Shown piece after piece: positions 44,806 through 56,867 of a DNA stretch of 64,000 nucleotides; the stretch's first letter is position 1; each line of letters begins with the position of its first letter. The stretch comes from Perognathus longimembris pacificus (taxonomy: Eukaryota > Chordata > Mammalia > Rodentia > Heteromyidae). Where the stretch lies: positions 45,580,562 through 45,644,561 of the forward strand of contig NC_063168.1 in assembly GCF_023159225.1 (NCBI RefSeq), given 5' to 3'. The notes below the pieces were generated by a model. The model did no database searches. It saw only the letters and a list, made by a program, of their open reading frames with translations, and had not been told where the DNA came from. Position numbers and translations under genes: made by a program.

Positions 44806-45177
44806 CAGATATGTGTTTACAAGCTGCCATTTTTCTCTCTGGGTCAGCTAGGGGAGGCAGCCAACCACTAAAGCTCCCATTTCCTGTCCTATTATCTCTG
44901 CTGTTGCTGATTTATTCCTTTATGTCCTCTGCCATCACTTTAATAGGGTCTTAAGAGGAAGAATAGATAAAATTGGGTGGTGAGATGATCACTTGGAACC
45001 TGCAAAAATCATTTGGCCCATGTTGGGACAGATACATATGCTTCTCATTGGTTCTCAGCTACCTGTGGCCTTCTGCCTATAATGATAGTTTTATTTGGGT
45101 CATGAATAATATTATTAATTTCCAAATGTCCCTTGGCAGAGGAAAGGTTCTCTATTCCTGCAAAGCTAAGAAACAGG

Positions 45178-45248
45178 ATTAGTATGTAGCTTTACAGCGG
45201 AGTGCTTGCTCAGCTGTGGGTTCAATCCCTGTCACTGAAAAAAAGAAA
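45178..45248 (+). mobile_element. ID-like monomer, shortened
   Basis: 'agtgcttgctcagctgtggg' joins directly to 'ttcaatccctgtcactg' and an A-rich tail, so the middle of the element is missing. Confidence 0.5.
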
Positions 45249-45814
45249 GTCTAGATATATTTTTCACAGTATCCAGATGGTAGAAGTTAATGTGTTTCCA
45301 CTATCCATTAATTACTAGGGAAATGCATACTGGCCTACAAAGTTCTCTGAATTAATTTAATAGCAGTTGTAAGTGCATCTTTTCCCCATCATGAAATGTT
45401 TACATAATTTGGAATTAATAGCTCAGGCAAGCAGAAGAAATGTAAGGTTTTGGACAATGCTGCTGAACAAGAAGAGTCCTAGGCTTTTACGGTCACATGA
45501 CTCCACTCCAGATCACCTGACTCCACAGCTCCAGGCCCTAGGAAGCCACTGGCATTTCTCAAGTGGGAGCAGGAATGCCCTGGGAACTGAAGATGAGAAC
45601 CAAGGGTGCAGCTTCCCTAGGGAGCAAGTAGATGATGACAGTAGCCCTGAATGCATGATTTGCTCAAAGGAAATAAAGGACATTAACTTAAATTTGGCCA
45701 CCACTTCTTCTCCATGCTTACCCCTGTTTTTGGAGATGCTATTCCTTGTTCTCTATAGTCAGCACAATGGTCACCATTTGGGTGTTTGTGCTGTTGGCTT
45801 TGTGGGAAGTGCCA

Positions 45815-45972
45815 TGTGTGGTGTAGTGACTTCATCCTCACCGCTGTCCTGTGATGGAAGGTGCAGCTCATGCCATCGTCTACAGAGCAGGAAACTGAGG
45901 GAAAAGAAATGGCATGGCTTTCTGAGACCAAGGAGCTAGCAAGTGACAGAACTGTGATTCGAATCCAGGTGT
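45815..45972 (-). mobile_element. MIR SINE remnant
   Basis: 'agcaggaaactgagggaaaa' and 'actgtgattcgaatccaggt' are the reverse complement of the MIR core, including its tRNA-like B-box region. Confidence 0.6.
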
Positions 45973-46164
45973 CCCCAGCTCGATGGCTAGGCTCTGAGAC
46001 CCCAGCAAGGTTGGTGCTGCCTGAACTAGGAGGAAATATAATGCTACTTATAAATGACTGAGTTGGGGAAAGACACAGCTATGTCACAAATGTAGATGGA
46101 CACACTTGTGACTTTCCTTAATGTCAGACTTTCTTAAATAATAAATCCACGAGCAACTCAATTT

Positions 46165-46393
46165 TTTCTTCTGGTCCTGGGGCTTAAACTCAGGACCTGG
46201 GCGCTGTCCCTGAGCCTCTTTGTACTCAAGGCTGGCGCCCTACCATGTGAACCACAGCACCACTTCTAGCTATTTATAGGTAGTTTATTGGAGTCATAGA
46301 CTTTCCTGCCTGGGCTGGCTTTGAACCACAATCCTCAGATCTCATCTCCTGAGTAGCTAGGATTACAGGCATGAGCCACCAGTGACCAGCTGC
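46165..46393 (-). mobile_element. B1-Geo SINE, antisense
   Basis: Complete reversed composite, 'ctggtcctggggcttaaact' to 'ggcatgagccaccagtgacc'. Confidence 0.75.
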
Positions 46394-46513
46394 AACCTTG
46401 GTTGTATTGGCTTTACTGAGTTCATTTCATAGCCATGTCTATTGGCAATCACAGGTCCTTTTACTCCACTCTGAAATACTAACATTAACTCTCGGATCAT
46501 ATATTACACTTCA

Positions 46514-46515
<2 letters not shown>

Positions 46516-46550
<35 letters not shown>
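46516..46550 (+). repeat. (GT)17 microsatellite
   Basis: An uninterrupted array with no SINE on either side. Confidence 0.95.
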
Positions 46551-46551
<1 letters not shown>

Positions 46552-47127
46552 CTGAATGTCTATTAAAGAGGCTGCAGAGCTCCAGGGTTATTACCAAGGC
46601 ACAAGCAAAGAGCTGATACAGATAAGAAAAAGCCTTTGTAGGGAACCAGATAAAAAGTACTACAAACAGCAGGTGCAAAGCTCTTCAGGAGCAAAGTTGT
46701 CAAATGCAGGTCCAGGTGGCAGGTCATGCCTAGTGTCCATTGGAAGTGGGATGTGTGTCATGGGCAGGAGAAACAGCATGAGCTGGATGGCAGACAGAGA
46801 GCATTCACCATGGCAGTTTCCCTGGACGAGGTTCATGTAGGTGACCGGGTGGCAATCAGTGTGCCTGCCACATCTCAGTCTTCTTTTATGGACACAGGTA
46901 AGGGAGTTACACCTGTTGTGATTGATAAGCTCACATGTCTGGTGTCTCTGACATGGTCAGATATATTAATTGGTGAAATTTTTATTAGCAATAATAAATT
47001 ACTTATGAGTCCATTCAATAATTATTTGCTAGTTTATACTTTGGGATGTGCTGGTAGTTGTTTACTTGTGTAAATAAGATGTAGAATCATTATATTTTTG
47101 GCATTTATATTCAAAAGGGAGTAGAGG

Positions 47128-47545
47128 TGGGTACTAATGGCTCATGCCTAGAATCTTTTTTTTTTTTTTTTTTTTTTTTTTTGGCCAGTCCTGGGCCTTG
47201 GACCTCAGGGCCTGAGCACTGTCCCTGGCTTCTTCCCGCTCAAGGCTAGCACTCTGCCACTTGAGCCACAGCACCGCTTCTGGCCATTTTCTGTATATGT
47301 GGTGCTGGGGAATTGAACCTAGGGCCTCGTGTATCTGAGGCAGGCACTCTTGCCACTAGGCTATATCCCCAGCCCCATGCCTAGAATCTTAACAACTCAG
47401 GAATCTGAGATCTGAGGATCAAGATTTAAACCTAGCCCAGCCGAAAAGTCTCTGAGACTTATCTCCAATTAACTAGCAGAAAGTCAGAAGTGGATGTGTG
47501 GCTTAAGTGGTAGAGAGTAGAGTAGCAGCCTCGGGCTAGTACATC
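47128..47545 (+). mobile_element. B1-Geo SINE split by a nested IDL-Geo
   Basis: 'gctcatgcctagaatctt' before and 'aacaactcaggaatctgaga' after the insertion are contiguous B1 head sequence. The Geo half follows, but its last part is missing. Confidence 0.7.
47158..47375 (-). mobile_element. IDL-Geo SINE nested in a B1-Geo SINE, perfect 15-bp duplication
   Basis: A long T-run (poly(A) tail in reverse), then a full dimer. CATGCCTAGAATCTT occurs at 47143-47157 and 47376-47390. The surrounding B1-Geo copy continues on both sides. Confidence 0.9.
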
Positions 47546-47931
47546 CTGAAATCTGCTCTTCTGTAGGATATAGAGTAATTCAGAGCAAGCCCAGCCTGTC
47601 CTCAGACATGGCTGTAGGGGCACCCTCCTCTGAAGGAAGCAATCTTGTTTACTCCAGAGGAAGCTATCTTACATTTCCGGTCCTCACCTATTTTTCCCAA
47701 CGCTTTCAAGGCCTGAGTGGCACTAACAGTGCTCTTATTGCAGCCTCAGCTCTAGCCAAGGGCAGCAGACTCATGCATCCACATTGGCATCTTTAGCCAG
47801 CATTATCTCTACCTTCCCCTGATCCTCGCTGTAAGATCTCAAAATCTGCACAGCAGATCAGAACTACTTCCTGTGCAGAGCCCACCCTGGGCATCTGAGC
47901 TTTACTGCCGCTCCATCTTCCTTCCTTCCTT

Positions 47932-48130
47932 CATTTTTGGCCAGTCCTAGTGCTTCAGCTCAAGTCCTAGGCACTGTTTCTGAGTTTCTTTTGCTCAAGG
48001 CTAGCCCTCTACCACTTGAGCCACAGTGCCACTTCTAGCTTTTTCTGTTTATGTGGTACTGAAGAATGGAACCCCCAAGGCTTCATGCATGCTAGGCAAG
48101 CACTCTACCACTAAGCCACATTCCCAGCCC
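47932..48130 (-). mobile_element. IDL-Geo SINE, antisense
   Basis: 'ggccagtcctagtgcttcag' opens a reversed Geo half, followed by a reversed ID-like head ending 'ccacattcccagccc'. Confidence 0.8.
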
Positions 48131-48303
48131 TCCATCCATCTTTATTTTGCCTCTGTCAGTTGTCTTTATTAAACTTTTGTTTTAGGACATTTAAGGAAGA
48201 GCAAAGTCAAAAAGGAAAGGGTCAGGGGAGAATCTCTACATGTTCACCACTAAAATACTACTACCAAGATTGCCTCTGAGTCTTCCTTCTGAAGAAGGAC
48301 TTA

Positions 48304-48531
48304 GCCGGGCGCCAGTGACTCACACCTCTAATCCTAGCTACTCAGAAGGCTGAGACCTGAGGATTGTGGTTCAATGCTAGCCTGGGCAGGAAAGTCCATG
48401 AGACTTATCTCTAATTAACCACCAGAAAACCAGAAGTGGTACTGTGGCTCAAAGTGGTAGAACCCTACCCTTGAGTTAAAGAGCCCAGGGACAGTGCCCA
48501 GACCCAGTGTTCAAGCCCCATAACCAACCAG

Positions 48532-48592
<61 letters not shown>
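48304..48592 (+). mobile_element. B1-Geo SINE with (GA)n tail
   Basis: Complete composite whose tail begins GAAAGAAAGA and becomes a pure GA array (about 48537-48592). An A-rich SINE tail appears to have turned into a microsatellite. Confidence 0.75.
48537..48592 (+). repeat. (GA)28 microsatellite
   Basis: Tail of the B1-Geo SINE at 48304-48592. Confidence 0.95.
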
Positions 48593-48593
<1 letters not shown>

Positions 48594-49664
48594 GGACAGA
48601 CTGACTTGAGGTCTGGCTTTTCATATATTGAGGCAGTGTAGAAATCTCTGTTACTGGGTACATAGTATTCCTTGTAGAGGCTGAATCGGGGTTTGTCATA
48701 AGCATGAGTGTGTCCTCCATAAGACCTCGCACTGGCACTGCCCATGAGGGCACTGGTGAAGACTGTGTGTGTGACTAATTGGGTTGTCTGATGGGGGCGG
48801 AAAGAGGGTGGGTTATGTTTGGTGCATGGTAGGTGTTAGCTACAGGGGAGGGGGCATTTAGGAGGCTGGAAAATTATACAGTGCTCATACTAAGCCCACG
48901 TCTGCCAACAAAGGGCACTTAAAACAACTCCCAGAAAATTATAGCTTTTCCAGTCTGAGTTACTCAGACAGGAAAGTACATAGGCCCTGGTATTCTACTA
49001 AGAACACAGGAACCATGGCAGCTATCCGTAGGCCTAGGAGGAGAGAGCTGAGGGAGAAGGGCTTTCCCACATGCGGTTCCCAGAAGGCAGCCCCTGCATT
49101 TCAGAGCTCACGTGGCTAAGCGGCATCAAGCCTCCCTGGGCTGAGGACTTCTAGAAGGCACAGCTTTTCAAAAGGGAGTCCCAGGCCAAGAGGGTATGTG
49201 AGGAGAAGGGCTTAGTGTGCCTTTGGCCCTGGACAGGAGAGAGCATGGATGCCTGCTCCTTGGGTCACAGGAGAGCTCTGCCTCTGTGCAGTGCTCCCTG
49301 AGGCAGAGGAGCTAGTCAGCCAGAAAGGAGGTGAAAGTGGGGTGTGTTTCTAGGAAGTCATTGCTTTGCACTGGTGGAAGCCCTGGGGCCTCAGCACCAT
49401 AGCCCAAGAGTCCTTTCTCTCAGGATCCGTGACTGGTGTTCCGCCACCTTGGAGGTATAAATCTTCTACCAGCCTCATGAGAGCCTAAGCAGAGTTAGTG
49501 GTATTTCCCTTTAAAATGCTCAACATCCCTTTCAACATCTCCAGAACCAGGCTCAGTGAGAAGAAGGAAATGACTCACTACTCCATCAGCTCCCAGATCA
49601 GACCGCAGGCAATGACCCAGGCCTCACTCCTTTCTCCTAAAGAGCCAACAAAGGGCCAGATTTG

Positions 49665-49782
49665 GGGGAGGGAGGATGCATGCATGCCTGTAGTCTCAGC
49701 TACTTGGGAGGCAGAGATGAGAGAATTAAGTATACAGCCCCCCCAGGACAAAAAAAAGTAACCCCTATCTCAAATAACAAAG
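49665..49782 (+). mobile_element. B1 SINE
   Basis: 'gcctgtagtctcagctactt' and 'gggaggcagagatgagagaa' are B1 landmarks; ends 'ccctatctcaaataac'. Confidence 0.65.
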
Positions 49783-49784
49783 CC

Positions 49785-49993
49785 AGGAATTAGGGTTCAC
49801 AGTCATAACCCCCAGCTATTCAAGAGGCAGAGGTAGGATGATTTCAGTCTGAAGTTAGTCCAAGCAAAAATGCAAGATCATTTCTGAAAAGCAAACTAAA
49901 AGGCTGAAGACTGTGGCTTGAGTGATAGAACACTTACATCACAAGCATGAGGCCTTAAGTTCAAACCCCAGTACCACTAATAAACAAAAAGAA
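49785..49993 (+). mobile_element. B1-dID-type SINE
   Basis: A B1-like head ('ccccagctattcaagaggca') continues into an ID-like tail ('gaagactgtggcttgagtga', 'ttaagttcaaaccccagtac') with an A-rich end and no Geo half. Confidence 0.6.
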
Positions 49994-50000
49994 AAACAAG

Positions 50001-50247
50001 CTGTACACTGATGGCTCACACCTGCAATCCTAACTACTCAGGAGACTGAGATCTGAGAATTGAGGTTCAAAGCCATCCCAGGCAGGAAAGTCTGTGAGAC
50101 TCTTATCTCCAATTAACCACAGGAAAGCCTGAAGTGGAGCTGTGGCTCAAAGTAATAGAGCACTAACCTTGAGCAAAAGAGCTCAGGGACAAAGTCCAGG
50201 CTCTGAGCTCAAGTCCCAGGATGGGGAGAAACAAAATAAAATAAAAC
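50001..50247 (+). mobile_element. B1-Geo SINE
   Basis: Complete composite, with linker 'ctccaattaaccacaggaaa' and Geo half ending in an AAAATA-rich tail. Confidence 0.75.
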
Positions 50248-50320
50248 ATTTGCATGCCAGTGTGTGGACTGACCTATGTATGTATTTATGTATCTGTCTA
50301 TCTATCTATTCACTTATTTA

Positions 50321-50515
50321 CTTTGCCAGTTCTGGGGCTTGAATTCAGGGCCTAAACACTGTGGCTGGCTTCTTTTCGTTCAAGACTAGCACTCTACCAC
50401 TTGAGCCACAGCGCCACTTCTGGATTTTTCTATATATGTGGTGCTGAGAAATGGAACCCAGGGCTTCATGTATGGGAGGCAAGCACTCTACCACTAAGCC
50501 ATATTCCTAGCCCCC
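50321..50515 (-). mobile_element. IDL-Geo SINE, antisense
   Basis: A reversed dimer, Geo half then ID-like head. The flanks 'gacctatgtatgtattta' and 'gatctatgtatttat' look like a degraded target duplication. Confidence 0.8.
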
Positions 50516-50856
50516 GATCTATGTATTTATTCACCCAGAAGTAAAAATGTTGTGACAAGCCAGCATAGGAACCCTGGAAGCTTTGGCTTGTGTGTCCTTG
50601 CCTCGCACTGGACAAGCACTGACTTCCTGCAAGGGTGCAACCCAGGTGCCTTCACTCGGCACTGGTCCTTTAAGCTCATGCCATCCCTGCTGAAACTCAA
50701 GGGTTGTAGCACAGCAGTGATTTTTCTGATAAGACAAAAGTCAATGCAGGGCCCAGCTAAAACTGCTCAAGGTAGATGGAACTCAACCCTGTGACCCTTC
50801 CCAAGTAGGTGCAGAGGTATTTCACAATTTATCAAGATAGAAGTGGACTAATTTTG

Positions 50857-51039
50857 TTGTTGTTGTTGTTGTTGCCAGTCCTGGGGCTTGAACTCAGGGC
50901 CTGGGCACTGTCCCTGAGCTTCTTTTGCTCAAGGCTAGTGTTCTACCACTTGAGCCATAGCACCACTTCTGAGATCACACCCAGGACTTCATTGAATGCT
51001 AGGCCAGCCTTGACCGATAAGCCACATTCCCAGCTCCCA
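50857..51039 (-). mobile_element. IDL-Geo SINE, antisense, internally deleted
   Basis: A (TTG)n tail and reversed Geo half, then a shortened ID-like head: the junction after 'ccacttctg' lacks part of the linker. GACTAATTTTG flanks it at 50846-50856 and 51040-51050. Confidence 0.82.
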
Positions 51040-51505
51040 GACTAATTTTGTAAAAAACAAAAATCTCTTGTTACTCTATTTATTGAGCATCTATTAAGCA
51101 CCATGCATCACGTTGACTGTGAGAGAAACTTGTCTGCCATTACTAGTTCTCCTGCCATGTAGCACCAAAGTGGGCAGCAGCCAGCCCCATGCCACCTACA
51201 TGTCTCCAGGAAGACTGAACTCGGGCCCTGGGCCCTGAGTCCAAAGTAGGGGCAAGAGGACCACATTAGAGTGAGCCTAGGGGAGGCTCCATGTGACCTG
51301 GACTTCCCCAGCACGCCTGATGGAAGCAGCTGGATCCTTGGCTGCCCCCCCCCAACTTTTCAGGGGAGGCGTTCTCTGAGTATAAACAATCCCCTGCAGT
51401 TAGCAGGATAAATATAAACACTGGCTCCATCAGGGCTCCTGAGTGAAGCTTTATATCCTGGGCTCCTGCTGCCTCAGCTGCTGCCAGAAAACAGTGAGCC
51501 AGGGC

Positions 51506-51655
51506 ATGGCCACCCTGCGCTTCTGCAGTCGGCAAGTGACCACAGACCTGGCAGCTCCACCCCTAGACGTATCTCCTCCAGGCTCCAGAGGCTCCAGATC
51601 CGAGGTCAAGGGCCTGCCGTGGGCTCCATCCTGGGCCCTGCTCCTCAGCTTGTAG
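51506..51655 (+). CDS. Candidate 49-residue ORF, unrecognised
   Basis: An ATG with G at -3 and +4 opens 49 codons to TAG at 51653-51655 in locally GC-rich, repeat-free DNA, with TATAAA at 51413-51418, about 90 bases upstream. No signal peptide, membrane segment or known motif is visible. Within a mammalian intron such an ORF is expected by chance, so this is speculative. Confidence 0.12.
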   Translation: MATLRFCSRQVTTDLAAPPLDVSPPGSRGSRSEVKGLPWAPSWALLLSL

Positions 51656-51796
51656 GTAGCTGTGTCCCTTTGTGTCTTCACCAGATCATCTTTCCTATCT
51701 CCTCCTCTCCTCTCATAAGGACTTAGTCAGATTGGATTTAGGACCTCCCTTCCCAAAGGCCTCATTTACCCTTGTTACCTCCTTTTATTTTATTTT

Positions 51797-51935
51797 TTAA
51801 AATTTGTTCTTTACTTTTGGCTTTGGAGACAGAGTCTCACCACGTAGCCCAGGCTGGACTCAATCTCATGGTCCTCCGGTCTCTGGTTCCTGAGTACGGA
51901 GATCACAAGTGTGTGCCTCCACACTCAGCTCCTTT
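51797..51935 (-). mobile_element. B1 SINE, antisense
   Basis: 'gagacagagtctcaccacgt' and 'agcccaggctggactcaatc' are reversed B1. Confidence 0.7.
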
Positions 51936-52529
51936 GTTGCTTCTTGAAGGATCTGTCTACCAATTCAGTGGTATGCAGAGTATTGGAACCTCAACCTGTG
52001 AACTTTAGGGGGCTCAATTCCACATGGAACAGGAGCCTGAGAGGCAGTGAGACCCTGCTGAAGAGAACTCATCTGAATTTAAAGATCACTTTAGGGGAAG
52101 GCATTCCTTCTCTCTGGTACTAAGACTTGAGACTTTTCAGAAATTGTTGCCACTGTAAGTAAGAGCTGTCTGATTTCCACACAAGGTCTGACTGTATTTA
52201 CGTGACAGACCTAGAATGAGCTGTCCTGGCCACATTCTAGCACAGTACCTGCACACAGCAGCCCTGGCCAAGAGGAAGAGGAGAAGCAGAGGAGGATGAA
52301 GGAAGCTAAGACACGAGCAAGAAGAGGAGAGAGATGCATCAAGTCTGGGACACAACATGGCAGCCATCAGTTCATTGCTGTCCTGGGTCTGACCTTCCTT
52401 TGGGAATGGTTGGCCTGGGCAACAGGGAGCATGAACAGACTAAACGTGAATAGTGTCCTAGGGCCCAACACTGCAGATGCTGTGCCTAGAAAGAAGGCAT
52501 CTCATGATTTCCATAGATGTGAACATTTC

Positions 52530-52612
52530 ACTGGGAATATGGCTTAGTGGTAGAGTGCTTGCCTAGCATGCATGAGGCCCTAAGTTCAATTCCTCGGTAC
52601 CACACAATTAAA
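52530..52612 (+). mobile_element. ID-like monomer
   Basis: 'ggcttagtggtagagtgctt' and 'gttcaattcctcggtacc' are the A- and B-box regions of an ID element, followed directly by an A-rich tail with no Geo half. Confidence 0.65.
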
Positions 52613-53059
52613 AAACAAATACAATTAATTTAAAAACATGTTGATGGTTCTGATTTGTTGTTTTGCAGAAAGCAGAAATAATCTTGAAGCGGATGCTTCT
52701 ACTACCCCTTCCCAAAAGCAGAGAGCTATCATTAGCTCCATTTCTGTGGGAGGAAGGGTCCTCCAGTCTATGACCCAGGGGAAATTAGAGGAGGCATGAG
52801 GAATTCCCACCCGAGGGGACTCACTGCCAACAGACACCAGACCCTGACAGAGACCCTGGGGGCGACCCTGTACCCTCTCTCCTCCTGGGCCAGATATTAA
52901 GCCCTTTGGCACAGCAGCCTTCTTTCATGGCTGGTACTAGGTAGGCCTTTCCTAATCTCAGTAGCAGGTGAGCATGCCGGTGAGTGAGGCCCGGGCGGGC
53001 AGCCCTTGTCTGTAGCATCTGCCACTCCCAGGGGAGGGGGCAGGAAGGGATGTTAATGT

Positions 53060-53190
53060 TGATGATAGCACTTGGTTGTATTTGTGGTGCTCACTTTGCA
53101 CCAAGCACTCACAGCTGCCCTGTGCGGTAATACTGTCTCCACTTGGTAGCCAAGGAAACAGAGACATAGTAAGTAGCTTGCTGGAGGCCC
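53060..53190 (-). mobile_element. MIR remnant
   Basis: 'gccaaggaaacagagacata' and the preceding 'accaagcactcacagctgcc' read as a reversed MIR. Confidence 0.5.
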
Positions 53191-54072
53191 CAGTGAATAG
53201 TGGGGAGGGCGGGGGAGGCACCCCACTCCAGGGCCTGTGGTTCAGCCACTGTGCTCTGCATGGAGACATCACCCCATCTCCCTAAAGGTAAAGTAAGCAA
53301 AGCATCCATCCTTGTCCTCAGCACACGCCACGTGCTTGTGCCCTTTGCCTCCCCAGGAAGTGGCTTCCACAGTCACATGTCACTTGTATTATGTCCATGT
53401 CTTTCCTTCAGCATCTTCCACAGCCCAAGCTATTTGGCATCACAAGCCTCCCTCTCAGGCTCACAGCAGGCTGCCTGCTGGTTGCAAAATCCCAGGAACA
53501 GTTAGGTTTGCATCATCCTAGACACTTCCAGAAGTTTCTGCCCATCCCCAACTCATTCCTTCATTCTTGGACTGCTCAGCCTGTAAGTCCAGTGAATTCA
53601 TTCCCTCTGCTTTTGTGACCCTGTTTTGGCTCCCTGCCGCAGCCATGGCCGTCTTTTACTCCTGCAGCTGTGGAGCTATCACTTAAAATTTTTAACAGCT
53701 AAAAGAGAGTATCTAACAATGGACAACAGTGTACTTTGCTGAATATAAAGTTTGAAGATTTTTAAGTTTCCTTTTATATGTGCAAACACATAAAATATGG
53801 GATGAATAAAACAATCACAACTAACATTTTGTAGGTATTACCTTTCTTTAAACTGTCTCAATGCCAATGTGTATTCTACAAGAGAATGGGCTCATAAATT
53901 AACGGATCTAAAAGTAGGTGAGGGTGTTAATACATTTTTACATAAAAATAAATTTTATGTAGGGGAAAAAAGAGAGTATCTAAATACAAAATGCAAATCT
54001 ATTCTATCATAATTGAAAGATTCCTAAGAGAGGTGATTAAGAAAGAGGACGATGGCTCAGACTTGAGAAAGC

Positions 54073-54142
54073 CAGATGTCCTGTGAGCCACGTTATTTCC
54101 ATGGATTCAGATGTCCTGTGAGCCACATTATTTCCAAGGATT
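54073..54142 (+). repeat. 35-bp tandem duplication
   Basis: Two 35-base copies beginning CAGATGTCCTGTGAGCCAC differ at two positions. Confidence 0.95.
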
Positions 54143-54867
54143 CGCTTCCTCGGCTGCCAAATGGGGACAATCGTGACAATGGTCTTTATGGCTTCAATGA
54201 TAACCAAGTTAGGTAAGACAGCAAACTTTGCTCCCCACTGTCTAGGGTGGCTGTTCTGGTCATCTAATTTCCTTCTAGAATTGTGAAGGATTCTACTGAT
54301 AGAGAAAAAGAAAAGTTCTTAAACACATTCGGCATCTCCACTGTCACTCAATATCTACTTGCACATCTACTTCTTTTTTGTGAATCCATTGGTTTGTCTA
54401 TTTATCCTGTATGCTAAAATCAAAGACAATGATAGGTTTCCTCATCTTTTAGATCATCTCTGTCACTTGAGCTTTGACCTAAGGGAGTATAATGAGGAGG
54501 AGAAGAGTATATAAGGGCTTTGCAGACTCCTCTCTTCGGTGTTTTCTTCCTTTTTTCCTCTGTAGGTCTTTCTGTCTAGCCCTCCTGCCCCAGGGCCTTT
54601 GCTCTGGCAGTTGAGTAGCCTGGAACACATTACACAGATATCAGTAGTGCTTGATCCTTGGATTATTTCCTCAGTGAGACCAGACCCACCCTACTTAACA
54701 TACCAGAACCTTCCTCCTCCCACTCCTTGGCACTCCCCACCCCCTTCACGTGCTGTGCTCTTCATTTCTGTTTTTCTGTAGCCACATAATCTATGTGTGC
54801 ATTATTTGGTCTTTATTATCCAACTACCACGTGGCAACTTTAGCCTCTCAGGGTTTCCTGGTGGATC

Positions 54868-54932
54868 CCAAGGGCCTAGTACAGTGCCTGGCACACAGTA
54901 GGTCCTCAGTATTTGTTAAATGAATGACATCT
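54868..54932 (+). mobile_element. MIR 3' end remnant
   Basis: 'acagtgcctggcacacagta' followed by 'ttgttaaatgaatgac' is the conserved end of MIR. Confidence 0.65.
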
Positions 54933-55221
54933 CCTTCATAGGCTGAAGGTTTGATGCTGAGTTTCCCCAGGGCCCTCAATCTCATACTATAGACACCCTC
55001 TGAGAAGACTTCCCATGGGACCTCTGTGGATGTCCCAACACAGGCGGCCCAAACCCCTGACCCCATCACCTCCACTTGCTTTGCTAAGGCATTTTTGACC
55101 ACGCTGATCCAGAAGTACCTCCTCTGGGAAGCCCTCCCAGCTTTGTCTCGTGTTTCCTGGCATCTCCCTTTGCTGTCATGTTCATAGGGTGTTTTGGTCA
55201 TTGTGTGTCATGAGGTCAGGA

Positions 55222-55306
55222 TTTAAAAAAATAGTATCAGAGTTGAGTTCAGGGCCTTAAACTTGCTAGGCAAGTACTCTACCACTTGAGCCATGCCCCC
55301 AGCCAA
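55222..55306 (-). mobile_element. dID-type (tRNA-derived) SINE fragment, antisense
   Basis: 'ggccttaaacttgctaggca' and 'taccacttgagccatgcccc' match the ID-like tail of the B1-dID composites seen at 41655-42240 and 49785-49993. Confidence 0.5.
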
Positions 55307-55600
55307 CATTTTCCCTTATAAACTTCAAAAAAAGTACTTATTGATGGTAATGCTTTCAAAAGTAGGAACTATCCCATTTGTTCCCAGAAAATGTAAAATA
55401 TTTATAACAGCACACAGAAGAAAAACTAAAAATCATCACCAAGAGAATCAAGTGCATGTGTGTACCCATACCATGCACAGACATCACCAAACAAAGTGAG
55501 CAGACACGAGATCATTTCTTGTACAAAAATAATGAATAGCATTTGAAAAGATGCTGTCCTAGGAGGCAGAGGCCAGAACCATTTGGAGATGGAAAAAGGC

Positions 55601-55640
55601 AAGTGCTGAGGACCAGGGGCAACTGCTGAGGACCAGAGGC
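55601..55640 (+). repeat. 20-bp tandem duplication
   Basis: Two adjacent copies containing TGCTGAGGACCAG, 18 of 20 identical. Confidence 0.9.
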
Positions 55641-55888
55641 GAGCCAGTGGGGTGAACTGGTCTGCGATGGGGCACAAGCAGTAGCTTCCTCCATCACGAA
55701 AACCAGACCACTCGCCTCATCAAGCCATAACAGTCCAAGACAAAAACATCACCCAAACCATAGAAATGACCCAACACCCTTTGGGTGGGGAGTGGCTGGT
55801 GCTCTGCTGTACAGATCTTCCAGCTAAGCATTGTATTGTGTATATGTGTATGTATGGCAGGGGCGAGGGGGTGCGGGGGGGGGGGGGG

Positions 55889-56132
55889 CTGGGGCTTGAA
55901 CTCAGGGCCTGGGCACTCCCTGGCTCCCTGGGCTTTTGTGCTCAAGGCTAGCAATCTACCCCTTGTGCTACAGCTCCACTTCAGGCTTTTTATTTTTGGT
56001 GCTTAATTGGAGATATAAGAGTCTCACAGATTTTCATTCCCCAGTTGGCTTCACACTGTAATTCTCAGATCTCAGCCTGCTGAGTAGCTAAGATTATAGG
56101 CACGGGCCAATGCCCATCCCAGCTGAGCACTA
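55889..56132 (-). mobile_element. B1-Geo SINE, antisense
   Basis: A run of 14 G (55875-55888) abuts a reversed composite, 'ctggggcttgaactcagggc' to 'gattataggcacgggccaat'. Confidence 0.72.
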
Positions 56133-56867
56133 TTAAAAGTGCTCACCAGAGAATCACTCCCATTCCTATTTCCTGCCAGTGTCTAATCCAGAGTAATGCC
56201 TGCTGTCTTGAGCTCTCCCCTAGTCCACTAACTCAAGCCCCAGGCCCAGAATTGGACCTTTCTGAGGCCTTGCACAGAGATGCCACACCCCTTCTGTGGT
56301 GTGCCGTGAGCCCTTGTCACAATGAGACAATATGACAATTTTATTCATCTTGGCTGTGGGGCATGGACATTACCGTGAATCACTATATTCCTTCCCTGCC
56401 CCATGTCTCAAAACCATGGTATGCTTGTTCTTAGCCAATAGACCAAGAAGTGCTTCAAAACCTTGCTACAAGAGTGAAACTCAAACCAAGATGGAAGCCA
56501 AAGATGATTGAGACAAAGAACCCATTCGCAGAGAACTTTCACCACTACTTCCAGAGCCCCTGCAACTGTCCAGGCAGGAAGAAACCTACAAGAGGGCTTG
56601 CCTGCTCATTGACACAGCAATGTAACAAATCACAAAGGCTTAAATAATCCTCTGGGACACCAGTGAACAGGTCAGGGGCCTGATGAGGTGATAGTGCTGT
56701 GATGAATCTCATTCACACAGTTGAGGGACAAAGAAAGTCACTGCTGGCTGTGGAAAGTGGATCCAGGCACCAGGGCACGGAATGGACCCACAGGTGCTTC
56801 TAAGACACCAGGGAGTCTGGGGAACAGGCCATGTCTGAGCTTCTGGGGAGTGGTGCACAGCAGCTGG

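Larger units (their letters stand above)
52615..55220. other. Unique intronic stretch
   Basis: SINE-free apart from MIR remnants; contains the 35-bp tandem duplication. No exon recognised. Confidence 0.5.

Noticed and set aside
45373..45939. 188-codon plus-strand open frame
   Set aside because: Overlaps a MIR remnant in part, has no recognisable domain and no splice or promoter context supporting it.
55875..55888. G14 run as a regulatory G-quadruplex
   Set aside because: It is a mononucleotide run next to the tail of an antisense SINE; slippage is the simpler explanation and nothing else suggests function.
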